From assembly GCA_007125845.1 (NCBI GenBank), contig SLCK01000142.1, positions 1 to 43,521 on the forward strand: a stretch of 43,521 nucleotides of DNA. The letters are read 5' to 3'. Both the position numbers and the translations under genes were made by a program. Positions within the stretch are counted from its first letter, which is position 1. Each line of letters starts with the position of its first letter. This document shows positions 34,116 to 42,738 of this stretch, piece by piece. Origin of the DNA: Gemmatimonadota bacterium. GTDB taxonomy: Bacteria; Gemmatimonadota; Gemmatimonadetes; Longimicrobiales; Gaopeijiaceae. The notes under the pieces are model-generated. The model was given only the letters and a program-made list of their open reading frames with translations. It did no database searches and was not told where the DNA came from.

Positions 34116-34952
34116 GTGCGACTGACCTTCCTCGGGACGGGAACCTCATTCGGCGTTCCGGTCGTCGGTTGCGACTGCCCGGTGTGCACCTCGCCCGATC
34201 CCCGGGATCGCCGGACCCGACATGGCAGCCTTCTCTCCCTGGAAGACGGGCGCACCGTGCTCGTGGACACGCCCCCCGAGTTGAGGCTCCAGCTCCTCCG
34301 CGAAGGGGCAGTTCGCGTGGATGCGGTCTGGTTCACACACGTGCACGCGGACCACCTCCACGGGATCGACGACTTGCGCATCTTCTCCCTGAGGAGTCGC
34401 CAGAGCGTCCCCGCCTTTTGCTCTGAAAGCGCCCGCGAGGTTCTCAGGCGGCGCTTCGAGTACGTGTTCAGCGAAACTTCCGACCCGGAAGACGCGACCC
34501 TGCGTCCGGAGATCAGCCTCCACACGGTTCGCGCCGGCCGGCCGACTGTCGTGGCCGGACGGCGATTCCTCCCGCTCGCGGTGCCCCACGGACGCCAGGA
34601 GGTCTTCGGGTTCCGGGTGGGAAGGTTGGGGTACATCACCGATGCGAAAGATCTGCCTCCAGCGACGTTGTCGGCGCTGCGGGGCGTCCATACCCTGGTT
34701 CTCAACGCCCTCTGGTGGGGCAATCCACATCCCAATCATTTCAACGTGGAAGAGGCGGTGTCGGCGGCCCTGGAGGTCGGGGCGGAGCGCACCTTCCTCG
34801 TGCACCTTTCCCACAGGGTGGGTCACGAGGACCTCCTCGGCCGGTTGCCCGAGGGGATCACCCCTGCGTACGACGGTCTCACCGTCGAGATTCCCGACGA
34901 GCAGGACGACGATGGTCTCGACCACGCCCAGACCGAGGAGATGAACACATGA
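34116..34952 (+). CDS. MBL-fold metal-dependent hydrolase (PhnP-like)
   Basis: A 278-residue metallo-beta-lactamase-fold hydrolase of the PhnP/phosphodiesterase group. MRLTFLGTGTSFGVPVVGCD is followed by CPVC, forming the extra cysteine zinc site seen in this group, and THVHADHLHGIDDLR is the HxHxDH metal motif. Further metal residues are likely in VPHGRQE and ITDAKDLP. PhnP hydrolyses cyclic phosphodiesters; the substrate here is unknown. The start is GTG at 34116, 1 nt after pyk, and its stop overlaps the pgi start (ATGA). Confidence 0.9.
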   Translation: MRLTFLGTGTSFGVPVVGCDCPVCTSPDPRDRRTRHGSLLSLEDGRTVLVDTPPELRLQLLREGAVRVDAVWFTHVHADHLHGIDDLRIFSLRSRQSVPAFCSESAREVLRRRFEYVFSETSDPEDATLRPEISLHTVRAGRPTVVAGRRFLPLAVPHGRQEVFGFRVGRLGYITDAKDLPPATLSALRGVHTLVLNALWWGNPHPNHFNVEEAVSAALEVGAERTFLVHLSHRVGHEDLLGRLPEGITPAYDGLTVEIPDEQDDDGLDHAQTEEMNT

Positions 34953-36328
34953 CGCCCGTCACTCTCGATCACGCCAACTTCCTCACCCCGCGGGTCGGGG
35001 ACGGGGGTGTGGATCCCGACCGACTCGAGGGCGTCCTCTCCGAGCGCTTCCAGGAGATCCACCGGGAGGTCGAGCGTCGCAGGGAAGAGGGGGGGCTGGG
35101 ATTCTACGGGCTGCCCTATGCGTCGGAGTCGATGCGTCAGGTGCAGGAGGTGGCCGACTCCTTCGGGCAGTGGTTCGAGGCGGTGGTGGTGGTGGGCATC
35201 GGCGGTTCGAGTCTGGGGGCCCGGGCGGTGGCGGAGGCACTCCGGGGTTCGCTGTGGAACGAGCGATCCGAGGAGTCGAGGGAACACTTTCCGAAGCTGT
35301 ACTTCCTCGAGAACGCGGACCCGGACACGACTTCGGAGCTGCTGGCGCATTTGGACTTGCGGCGGACACTCTTCAACATCGTGAGCAAGTCCGGGTCGAC
35401 GGCGGAAACGATGGCTCAGTTTCTGGTCGTGGAGGAAGCCCTCCGCGCGACCATGGACGAGAATCAGCTCCGCGGGCACCTCCTCTTCACGACCGATCCG
35501 GAAGCGGGAATCCTGCGGGCCATGGCGGAGGAGCGGGGAATCCCGGCCCTCCCCGTGCCACCGCAGGTGGGCGGTCGCTTCTCGGTGTTGTCGCCGGTGG
35601 GCTTGCTCCCGGCAGCGGTGGTGGGCGCCGACCTGGAGGAGCTCCTCAAGGGCGCCGCCGAGATGGACGCGCGCTGCCGATCCGGGACGTTGGCCGAGAA
35701 CCCGGCCGGGCTCTTCGCCACCCTGCTCCACACCGCCGATGTCGAAGCGGGGCGCTCGGTGCACGTCTTCATGCCCTACGGAGATCGGATGAGGGCGATC
35801 GGGCTCTGGTTCCAGCAGCTCTGGGGAGAGTCGCTGGGGAAGGCCAGGGACAGGGAGGGCCGCATCGTGAACGTGGGGCCCACTCCGGTCGCCGCGCTCG
35901 GTGCCGTCGACCAACATTCCCTCCTTCAGCTCCTCATGGAAGGGCCGCACGACAAAGCCGTGGCATTCGTGAGAGTGGGCCGCAGGGAGGCACCGATGCC
36001 GATCCCGCCGAGCCATCCCGACGTGGCAGGGCTGTCGTACCTTGGCGGGCACACGCTCGAGGCGTTGCTCGAAACGGAGCTCAAGGCCACGGCGGAAGCC
36101 TTGAGGAGAGCGGGTCGTCCATCTCTCGTTCTCGAGGTCGAGACCCTCGACGAGCGTGCGCTGGGGGGACTCTTCATGCTCCTGCAGATCAGTACGGTGT
36201 ACGCCGGCGCCCTCTACGGAGTGGACCCTCTCGATCAGCCCGGTGTGGAGCTCGGGAAGGAGATCACCTACGGCCTCCTCGGCAGAGAGGGATTTCCTTC
36301 CCCGGAGGACTCCGATGAGGCCGACTGA
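34949..36328 (+). CDS. pgi: Glucose-6-phosphate isomerase
   Basis: Interconverts glucose-6-phosphate and fructose-6-phosphate. At 459 residues it belongs to the shorter bacterial form. Visible: VVVVGIGGSSLGARAVAEAL, NIVSKSGSTAETMAQF (sugar-phosphate binding), SVLSPVGLLPAAVVG, the QQLWGESLGK segment, and DQHSLLQLLMEGPHDK with the catalytic-region Gln/His. Another GGHTLEALLE is typical. The ATG at 34949 overlaps the MBL stop (ATGA), so longer in-frame versions are not needed. Its link with pyk makes this a short glycolytic cluster. Confidence 0.95.
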   Translation: MTPVTLDHANFLTPRVGDGGVDPDRLEGVLSERFQEIHREVERRREEGGLGFYGLPYASESMRQVQEVADSFGQWFEAVVVVGIGGSSLGARAVAEALRGSLWNERSEESREHFPKLYFLENADPDTTSELLAHLDLRRTLFNIVSKSGSTAETMAQFLVVEEALRATMDENQLRGHLLFTTDPEAGILRAMAEERGIPALPVPPQVGGRFSVLSPVGLLPAAVVGADLEELLKGAAEMDARCRSGTLAENPAGLFATLLHTADVEAGRSVHVFMPYGDRMRAIGLWFQQLWGESLGKARDREGRIVNVGPTPVAALGAVDQHSLLQLLMEGPHDKAVAFVRVGRREAPMPIPPSHPDVAGLSYLGGHTLEALLETELKATAEALRRAGRPSLVLEVETLDERALGGLFMLLQISTVYAGALYGVDPLDQPGVELGKEITYGLLGREGFPSPEDSDEAD

Positions 36329-36474
36329 GAGGGAGGGAACGGGATGCCGCCCCCCCGCCGCCGGTGGTCCGGGGACGACCGGAATGCCCTGGAACCCCGA
36401 TGGCCCGGTCCGGTACTCACCTTGAAGCGATACTCCGCGAATGCCCTGTTCCACGACCGCTTGGAGGACCCGAG

Positions 36475-36879
36475 ATGCCCGACCGGGATGAAGTTCCCTA
36501 CATCGTTGTTCAGAAGGACAGCACTGGCGTAGGCGCCTTTCTCCTGGGAGCAATCCTGGGGGCCGGTGCGGCGCTGCTCCTCGCCCCGAGGTCCGGGGAG
36601 GAGACCCAGAAGGAGATCCGGGATCGCGCCTCGCAGTTCCGGGACACCGCGGAGGATAGGGTGCGGGAGGTTCAGGCGCAGCTCGAGGAACGACTGGAGC
36701 AGGCCCGCGACGAGCTGACCCGGCGGGTCGACGTCGTGCGGGAGGCGGTGGAGTCCGGGCGTCAGGCCGCGCAGGAAGCCCGGGGTGACCTGGAGGATCG
36801 CATCGAGCGTTCGAAGGCGGCCTACCGGGCCGGGGTGGATGCGGCGAAGGACGCGGCCGAGGGAGAGGAGCAGGACTGA
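36475..36879 (+). CDS. YtxH-domain small membrane protein
   Basis: A 134-residue protein with one membrane segment, VGAFLLGAILGAGAALLLAP, followed by RSGEETQKEIRDRASQFRDT and a long heptad-like, highly charged helix to the end: the YtxH / gas-vesicle-like stress protein pattern. The function of this family is not settled; it is often linked with stress and membrane stability. GGAGG 7 nt before the ATG at 36475 fixes the start. The 146-bp gap from pgi holds no clear structure. Its stop overlaps a CTG start of the next gene as CTGA. Confidence 0.8.
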   Translation: MPDRDEVPYIVVQKDSTGVGAFLLGAILGAGAALLLAPRSGEETQKEIRDRASQFRDTAEDRVREVQAQLEERLEQARDELTRRVDVVREAVESGRQAAQEARGDLEDRIERSKAAYRAGVDAAKDAAEGEEQD

Positions 36880-38498
36880 CCCGATCTTCCGAGGAGCGGG
36901 CCTCAGATCCGGACTCGACTCCCAAGGGTGACGAGGGCCGCTCGATCGCCCGGGAGTTCGTCAAGGAGTGGGCCCGCCTCCTCGCGAAGAGCGACCTCTT
37001 CTTCTGGGCGGGGGCGATCACATTCAACGTGCTGGTCGCCGTCGTCCCTCTCCTCCTTCTGATCGCAGGGATCGCCGGGTTCGTTCTGAGCGCCCACTTC
37101 GGAAGGACCACTCCCGAGCTTCTGGCCTTCGTGAGCTCCTTCCTCCCGCAGATCAGCGGAGAGATGGAGTTGGCCGAGTCGGTGGCCCGGCTCCTCGAAG
37201 GTCTGATCGAGGAACGGACCGGCTTCTCCCTGGTCGGAGCGGCGATTCTCCTGTGGATCTCCACCCGCCTGGTCGCCAGCCTCCGGGTCGTGCTCCGCGA
37301 GGTCTTCGAGCTGGACAAGGAACGAGGAGTGATGCGAGGGAAGCTCTTCGACATGCACGTGGTCCTGCTGAGCGGCGGCCTCCTCTTCCTGAATGTGGGG
37401 CTGACCCTGGGCGCCGGCGCGGCGCGCACGTTCGGGGCCGAGCTCGTAGGGCTCGACGGCGCTGCGGGCGCTGTGGTCCAATCGACCCTGAACAATCTGA
37501 TCGCCCTGACCTCGGCCTGGGTCCTCTTCTTTCTGCTCTACTGGTACCTGCCTGCCCGGAAGATCCCGTTTTCGGCCGCGGCGGTGGGGGCCGCTTTCGC
37601 GGCTGGAGTGTACGAGTTGATGAAGGAGGCTTTCACCTGGTTCGCGACTTCTGTCGCGGACTACTCCACCGCCTATGGCAGTCTTGCGGTGGTGGCGATA
37701 CTCTTCTTCTGGATATATTACAGTGCGGTGGTGTTTATACTTGGGGGTCAAGTGGCGAGGGTTTACGAGGTCATGAGGGAGAGGCGCATGATTGGAACCG
37801 AGCGGAATTCAAAGGCGTCCGGAGGTGGAGCGAAGAGCGCCGGTACTGCCATGGTGGTGCTGATGGCGCTGGCGCTTCCCTTCTCCTTGGCGGCTCAGGC
37901 GAATGGCGCGAACGGGGCCCTGTCGCCGTTTGGGGGGAACGGAAACGGCCAGAACGCGGGGCTTCTCAATGGCGGGAGCGGCGTCATCCTGGCCTCCGTC
38001 TCGCTCGAGCGCGAGCTCTCCCTGGATCGACCTCTCGTGCAGCACGACGGGCCGTACGTGGTCGTGCACCTGGCCGAGAACCGCGTCCTCCTCCTGGAGG
38101 GCACCGATGTGATCTGGTCGGCTCCGGCCGGAACCGGACATGGGTTCGAGCTCCAGGGGCAGGGCAGGGAGTGGACCTTCACGACCCCGATCGGGCTGTT
38201 CCAGGTGCTTCGCAAGGAGAAAGATCCCGTGTGGATTGCGCCCGAGTGGCTCTACGTGCAAAGGGGCCAGGCGATTCCCGCGCAGGCAGACCGCGCCCGC
38301 ATCGAAGGCACCCTCGGCACCTCTGCCCTTTTCCTCGGGGACGGTATCGCCATCCACGGCACGGACGCGCCACACCTTCTCATGAATCCCGACCCGGAGC
38401 AGCGAAGGGTGTCGCACGGCTGCATCCGCCTTACCAACGAGGCCGCGCGGGAGCTCTACCACCGGGTCGACGTCGGCACGCCTGTCCTCATCTTCTGA
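36876..38498 (+). CDS. YihY/BrkB membrane protein fused to L,D-transpeptidase
   Basis: A 540-residue fusion. Residues about 28-300 form a YihY/BrkB-like membrane domain with about six helices (for example LVAVVPLLLLIAGIAGFVL, STRLVASLRVVLREVFELDK, YSTAYGSLAVVAILFFWIYY). A signal-peptide-like segment, TAMVVLMALALPFSLAAQA (about 323-342), and a Gly/Asn linker lead to a YkuD-type L,D-transpeptidase (about 380-540) with the catalytic SHGCIRLTN (about 511-519). No ATG, GTG or TTG lies in frame before 37029, inside the first helix. I therefore place the start at CTG 36876, which overlaps the ytxH stop and follows GAGAGGAG. An internal ATG at 37788 could give a separate transpeptidase. Confidence 0.72.
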   Translation: MTRSSEERASDPDSTPKGDEGRSIAREFVKEWARLLAKSDLFFWAGAITFNVLVAVVPLLLLIAGIAGFVLSAHFGRTTPELLAFVSSFLPQISGEMELAESVARLLEGLIEERTGFSLVGAAILLWISTRLVASLRVVLREVFELDKERGVMRGKLFDMHVVLLSGGLLFLNVGLTLGAGAARTFGAELVGLDGAAGAVVQSTLNNLIALTSAWVLFFLLYWYLPARKIPFSAAAVGAAFAAGVYELMKEAFTWFATSVADYSTAYGSLAVVAILFFWIYYSAVVFILGGQVARVYEVMRERRMIGTERNSKASGGGAKSAGTAMVVLMALALPFSLAAQANGANGALSPFGGNGNGQNAGLLNGGSGVILASVSLERELSLDRPLVQHDGPYVVVHLAENRVLLLEGTDVIWSAPAGTGHGFELQGQGREWTFTTPIGLFQVLRKEKDPVWIAPEWLYVQRGQAIPAQADRARIEGTLGTSALFLGDGIAIHGTDAPHLLMNPDPEQRRVSHGCIRLTNEAARELYHRVDVGTPVLIF

Positions 38499-38502
38499 GG
38501 GG

Positions 38503-38967
38503 ATGGGAGCGGAGACGGGCGGCCGTAAGCTGATTGCGACGAATCGCAAGGCGCGTCGCGAGTTCGAGATCCTCGAGACCTGGGAAGCCGGGCTCGTCCT
38601 GACCGGACCCGAGGTCAAGTCGCTGCGACAGGGAAAGGTGTCCTTCACCGACGCGTTCGCCCGTGTCGACCGCGGAGAGGTGTGGCTGCACAACCTCCAC
38701 ATCGCCCCGTACGAGGCGGCCAACCGATGGAACGCCGATCCCGAGCGCCCTCGAAAGCTCCTCCTCCACGGCCACGAAATCCGGAAGCTCGTCGGTAAGG
38801 TTGAGGAGAAGGGGCTCGCCCTGGTTCCGCTCGACCTCCACTTCCGCAGGGGCTTCGCGAAGGTGACCCTCGCCCTCGGCCGGGGAAGGAAGCTTCACGA
38901 CAAGCGGGAAAAGCTCAAGCGGCGCACGCAGGAGCGGGAGGCCGAACGGGCGATTCGGGAACGTTGA
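38503..38967 (+). CDS. smpB: SsrA-binding protein
   Basis: Partner of tmRNA in trans-translation, binding the tRNA-like domain and the decoding centre of stalled ribosomes. The 154-residue protein shows the standard order: LIATNRKARREFEILETWEA, GLVLTGPEVKSLRQGKVSF, AYEAANRWN-like PYEAANRWNADPERPRKLLL, and a basic C-terminal tail LHDKREKLKRRTQEREAERA. Length is normal. It starts 4 nt after the transpeptidase fusion gene. The tmRNA gene (ssrA) is not in this window. Confidence 0.96.
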   Translation: MGAETGGRKLIATNRKARREFEILETWEAGLVLTGPEVKSLRQGKVSFTDAFARVDRGEVWLHNLHIAPYEAANRWNADPERPRKLLLHGHEIRKLVGKVEEKGLALVPLDLHFRRGFAKVTLALGRGRKLHDKREKLKRRTQEREAERAIRER

Positions 38968-39001
38968 CGGTGAGCGATCCGTTCAGATCCGGAGGAGGAG
39001 G

Positions 39002-39946
39002 GTGACGGCGGTGGATCTCACCGTCGATGTGCTGGGGACCGCGTTCCGGAACCCGGTTCTCCTCGCGGCGGGTACGTGCGGCTTCGGGGAGGAGGTCGCC
39101 GAAGTTCTCGGGCTCGAGGGGCTGGGAGGTTTGGTCACCAAGTCCGTGACCCTCGAGGCGAGGCTGGGCAATCCCTCGCCCCGGGTCGCCGAGTTCCGCG
39201 CGGGGATGATCAACTCCGTGGGGCTCGCGAATCCGGGAGCGCACGCCGTTCGCCGAGAGCGGTTGCCGTGGATTCGGGACCATCTCGATTCCATCGAGGT
39301 CTTCGTGAGCGTGGCCGGCCACAGCCGGGAGGAGTTCTTCGAGATCGTGGAGGTGCTCGACGACGGACCGGGCTTCCTCGGTTTCGAGCTGAACCTTTCC
39401 TGCCCGAACGACCGTCGGCGCGGTGGTCTTCCCTTTGCCCTCGACCCCGAGGAGTTGGGACGGGTGATCGAGGGAGTCCGGGAGCGTACGCGACGTCCCC
39501 TTCTCGCCAAGCTTGCCCCCAACACACCTTCGTGGTCCCCGGTGGTCCAGGCCGCTGAGGAGAGCGGTGCCGACGGACTGACTCTGGTCAACACCCTGCC
39601 GGGGCTCGTGATCGATCCCGCCTCCGGTCGGCCGGCTCTCGGAGCCGGAGCGGGGGGAGTGAGCGGTCCGGCGTTGCGCGCCGTGGGTGTCCATGCGGTT
39701 TGGTCCGCGGCCGGATGCTCGGGCCTCCCGATCGTGGGCGTGGGCGGGATCTCCCGCGGAGAGGACGCCCTGGAGTATCTGTTCGCGGGAGCATCGCTGG
39801 TGCAGGTCGGCACCGCGTCCTTCTGGGATCCTCGCGCGGCCGAGCGGGTAATCAAGGAGCTTGCTGGGCTCCTCTCGTCCCAGGGATCGGATCGGGTTTC
39901 AGATGTGATCGGGAGGGCCAGAGGAGACGAGTCGTGGCCGAGTTGA
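39002..39946 (+). CDS. pyrD: Dihydroorotate dehydrogenase (class 1)
   Basis: Oxidises dihydroorotate to orotate in pyrimidine synthesis, FMN-bound and cytoplasmic. The 314-residue protein has NPVLLAAGTCGFGEEVAEVL, TKSVTLEARLGNPSPRV, GMINSVGLANPG and the class 1 catalytic cysteine in NLSCPN (about 137-142). The FMN phosphate region IVGVGGISRGEDALEYLFAG is typical. The pattern resembles class 1B, which usually pairs with PyrK, but no pyrK is adjacent. GGAGGAGG precedes the GTG start at 39002. It overlaps pyrF by 13 nt. Confidence 0.95.
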   Translation: MTAVDLTVDVLGTAFRNPVLLAAGTCGFGEEVAEVLGLEGLGGLVTKSVTLEARLGNPSPRVAEFRAGMINSVGLANPGAHAVRRERLPWIRDHLDSIEVFVSVAGHSREEFFEIVEVLDDGPGFLGFELNLSCPNDRRRGGLPFALDPEELGRVIEGVRERTRRPLLAKLAPNTPSWSPVVQAAEESGADGLTLVNTLPGLVIDPASGRPALGAGAGGVSGPALRAVGVHAVWSAAGCSGLPIVGVGGISRGEDALEYLFAGASLVQVGTASFWDPRAAERVIKELAGLLSSQGSDRVSDVIGRARGDESWPS

Positions 39947-40638
39947 TCGTGGCCCTCGACGTGCCGAGTGGGCGCCAGGCGCTCGCGCTCGTCGATCGGC
40001 TCGGTGGCAAGGTCGACGTCTACAAGGTCGGGCTGGAGCTCTTCACCCGGGAGGGTCCGGCATTGGTCGAGGAACTTCAGTCAAGGGGGCTCAAGGTGTT
40101 CCTCGACCTGAAGCTCCACGACATCCCGAACACGGTGGCCGGGGCCGCACGAGCCGCGGGCGACCTTGGAGTCGAATTCCTGACGGTGCACGCTTGCGGA
40201 GGATCTCGGATGCTGGCCGCAGCCCACGCGGCGCTGGAGGATTCACCCACCCGCCTGCTGGCGGTGACGGTGCTGACGTCCCTCTCTGCGGACGAGCTCC
40301 AGGAGAGCTGGGGACGGTCCGCGTTGCGGCCGGAGGAGGAGGTGGTGCGTCTGGCCGGCCACGCATGGAGCTCCGGGGTGGACGGATTCGTGGCGGCTCC
40401 GCCGGAGGTCGGTCTTCTCCGTTCTGAGTTGGGCGTGGACCCGTTTATCGTGACGCCGGGGATCCGACTCGAGGGTGACGCTGCGGACGATCAGCGGCGA
40501 GTGGCCACACCGCGGAGCGCGGTGGCGAGCGGAGTGGACGCGTTGGTCGTGGGCCGCAGCATCACCGGAGCGCCGGACCCGGTTCGAGCGCTCGAGAGGA
40601 TCCGGGAGGAGATGAACGAAGAGGAGCAGGCGGAATGA
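39934..40638 (+). CDS. pyrF: Orotidine 5'-phosphate decarboxylase
   Basis: Last step of UMP synthesis, converting OMP to UMP. The 234-residue protein begins AELIVALDVPSGRQALAL and carries the catalytic DLKLHDIPNTV (Asp-x-Lys-x-x-Asp), with YKVGLELFTREG before it and FIVTPGIRL and VDALVVGRSITGAPDP after it. The start is GTG at 39934, inside the pyrD end, with GAGGAG upstream. It immediately follows its pathway partner pyrD and overlaps the next gene by 4 nt (ATGA). Confidence 0.96.
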   Translation: MAELIVALDVPSGRQALALVDRLGGKVDVYKVGLELFTREGPALVEELQSRGLKVFLDLKLHDIPNTVAGAARAAGDLGVEFLTVHACGGSRMLAAAHAALEDSPTRLLAVTVLTSLSADELQESWGRSALRPEEEVVRLAGHAWSSGVDGFVAAPPEVGLLRSELGVDPFIVTPGIRLEGDAADDQRRVATPRSAVASGVDALVVGRSITGAPDPVRALERIREEMNEEEQAE

Positions 40639-41165
40639 TTCGAGCTCGAATCGCGATTGGTCGAGCGCTCTCGGTGATGGCGGTCGTGCTGACCGCCGCA
40701 GCGCCGGCGGCCGCGGTCGCGGCTCCACCGCCGCCGGTTCAGCACATGGGCCTGGGCGGCCAGGTCCCCGCCGACACCGGGGACACGATCCACGTTGCTT
40801 CCACCGAGCTCGAAGCGGCTTCCCTCGCCTTCGCTTCGGCCTTTGCGGAACGCTCCCGGGACGGACTCGCGGAGTGGATGGGCTCGGGCGGAATCCGGCT
40901 TCACCTCGAAGGGACGAGTCATGCCGGGCTGTCTGCTCGGCAGGCGGTGGCCTCCCTGCGCGAGTTCCTGAGAGGGTACGACCATCGCAATACGGTGGTG
41001 ACCAGGGCCGCGCCGGTCGAAGACTCCCCGGATCGGGGATTCGCCGAATTGCGCTGGTCGGCCCGGGTGTCGGGGACCTCGCAGGAGATCGAGCGCACCC
41101 TCTTCCTGGGCCTGTACCGCGACACGGAACGTTGGCGAGTGGACGAGGTACGCCTTCTGCACTGA
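40635..41165 (+). CDS. Secreted NTF2-like / DUF4783-like protein
   Basis: A 176-residue exported protein. An N-terminal signal peptide (IGRALSVMAVVLTAAAPAAA, cut probably near residue 29) precedes a Pro-rich stretch and a domain of about 110 residues that looks like a compact alpha+beta cone: helix LEAASLAFASAFAERSRDGL, then strands such as RGFAELRWSARVSG, and a final ERWRVDEVRLLH. This resembles DUF4783 or SnoaL/NTF2-like folds, which often act as binding domains. No catalytic residues are recognised. The ATG overlaps the pyrF stop (ATGA). Confidence 0.6.
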   Translation: MIRARIAIGRALSVMAVVLTAAAPAAAVAAPPPPVQHMGLGGQVPADTGDTIHVASTELEAASLAFASAFAERSRDGLAEWMGSGGIRLHLEGTSHAGLSARQAVASLREFLRGYDHRNTVVTRAAPVEDSPDRGFAELRWSARVSGTSQEIERTLFLGLYRDTERWRVDEVRLLH

Positions 41166-41295
41166 GCCTCAGCGGATTCCCTTCGGCGACCACCGGAAGC
41201 CGTTCGGCTGGCTCCAAAGCTGCGATCTCCCACGCTCCTCCCGGCTCCGTCGGGATGTGCCGTCCCTCCAGTCCGACCGACCCCGATCACCTCGA

Positions 41296-42738
41296 ATGGG
41301 CCTTCGACTCCACAACACGCTCGCCCGCCGGACCGAAGATTTTCATCCCGTCGTGGCCGGACGCGTCGGGATCTACGGATGCGGGCCTACGGCCTACGGC
41401 CCGGCCCACATCGGAAATTTTCGCACCTTCGTCTTCTACGACCTGGTTCACCGCTACCTCGAGTGGAAGGGGTACCAAGTGCGGTTCGTCATGAACCTCA
41501 CGGACGTGGACGACAAGACGATCCGCGCTGCACGGGACGAAGGCGTCTCTCTCGGGCACTACACTCAGCCCTGGGTCGATCGGATCCTGGAGGAGGCGGA
41601 TGTGCTGGGCATTCGGCGCTTCGATCTCTATCCACGCGCCACGAATTACATCGAGGAGATGGTGCAGATCGTGCAGCGCCTCCTGGATCGAGACCTGGCG
41701 TACACGACGGAAGACGGCTCGGTCTTCTTCGACATCTCGGCGTTCCCCACATATGGAAGGCTGTCGGGTCGGGATCTTGAAAAGGCGAGACAGGGGGAAC
41801 GCGTGTCCGCGGACGAGTACGGGAAGGAAGACGTTCGGGACTTCGCCTTGTGGAAGGGGACCAAGCCGGAGGACGAGAAGGTGGGGGCGGCCTGGGATGC
41901 TCCCTGGGGCCGTGGGCGGCCGGGGTGGCATCTCGAGTGCTCCGCGATGGCGCTCGCCGAGGTCGGGGAGACGCTGGATCTGCACCTCGGAGGGGAGGAC
42001 CTGATCTTCCCTCATCATGAGGACGAGATCGCGCAGTCGGAGGGTGCCACCGGACGGACGTTCGCCCGGTACTGGTTGCACGTGAAGCACTTGCGGGTCG
42101 AGGGGAAGAAGATGTCCAAATCGCTGGGCAACTTCATCACCGTGGGGGATTTGCTCGAGGAAGGCGTCTCTCCGGCGGCGATCCGTCACCAACTTCTCTC
42201 CGCGCAGTATCGCAGCGAGTTGAATTTCACCCGAGCCGGACTGGAGGCCTCTTCGCGGGCCGTCCGGCGACTGGTCGCCTTCGGCGAGCGGATCCGGGAG
42301 CATCCTGTCGCGGCAGACGCGCCTCCCACCTCCCTCCTCGATCTGGCCGACCAGGCCACCGAGGCGTTCAACCGAGCGATGGACGACGACCTGAACTCTG
42401 CGGCTGGGATGGCCGCGCTCTTCATCTTCGTCAAACGGGCCAACGCCGTGTTGGACGCAACCGAGGCTCTTGATCCAGGGGAGCGGGAGCGCGCCGTCCG
42501 GGTCCTCGAATCGCTCGATCAGGTGCTTGGGCTCCTGGAGCTGTCCGAGCGGAGTCACGTGGTGGATGCTTCGCTGCGCGAATGGGTCGAGGAGCGAATA
42601 CGGGCTCGGGCGGGCGCCCGAGAACGTAAGGATTGGGGCGCGGCAGATCGGATCCGAGACGAACTCGCCGAGCGCGGAATCGTCCTCGAGGACGGCGAGG
42701 GAGGGACGCGCTGGAAGCGGGAGGAGGGGGTCGGTTGA
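41296..42738 (+). CDS. cysS: Cysteinyl-tRNA synthetase
   Basis: Charges tRNA-Cys; class I synthetase. The 480-residue protein has the zinc-ligand cysteine in YGCGPTAYGPAHIGNFR, which also contains the HIGN (HIGH-type) signature, LTDVDDKTIRAA, GWHLECSAMA and HHEDEIAQSE (further zinc ligands), and KKMSKSLGNF (about 271-275) near the active site. A DALR-like C-terminal helical domain follows. The ATG at 41296 is preferred over one at 41257 because homologues begin close to MGLRLHNTLARR. The leader (41166-41295) shows no T-box that I can make out. The tRNA-operon promoter overlaps its stop codon. Confidence 0.95.
   Translation: MGLRLHNTLARRTEDFHPVVAGRVGIYGCGPTAYGPAHIGNFRTFVFYDLVHRYLEWKGYQVRFVMNLTDVDDKTIRAARDEGVSLGHYTQPWVDRILEEADVLGIRRFDLYPRATNYIEEMVQIVQRLLDRDLAYTTEDGSVFFDISAFPTYGRLSGRDLEKARQGERVSADEYGKEDVRDFALWKGTKPEDEKVGAAWDAPWGRGRPGWHLECSAMALAEVGETLDLHLGGEDLIFPHHEDEIAQSEGATGRTFARYWLHVKHLRVEGKKMSKSLGNFITVGDLLEEGVSPAAIRHQLLSAQYRSELNFTRAGLEASSRAVRRLVAFGERIREHPVAADAPPTSLLDLADQATEAFNRAMDDDLNSAAGMAALFIFVKRANAVLDATEALDPGERERAVRVLESLDQVLGLLELSERSHVVDASLREWVEERIRARAGARERKDWGAADRIRDELAERGIVLEDGEGGTRWKREEGVG

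Noticed and set aside
36344..36532. A 62-codon frame between pgi and the YtxH gene.
   Set aside because: It overlaps the YtxH start out of frame and its translation is Arg/Pro-rich without a pattern of its own.
34823..37495. An 890-codon open frame on the minus strand opposite pgi and the YihY-like gene.
   Set aside because: It lies antisense to clearly recognised genes, is low-complexity Arg/Pro/Ser translation, and such long antisense frames are common in high-GC DNA.
41166..41295. A T-box leader upstream of cysS.
   Set aside because: No T-box consensus, specifier loop or terminator could be recognised in the 130 nt.
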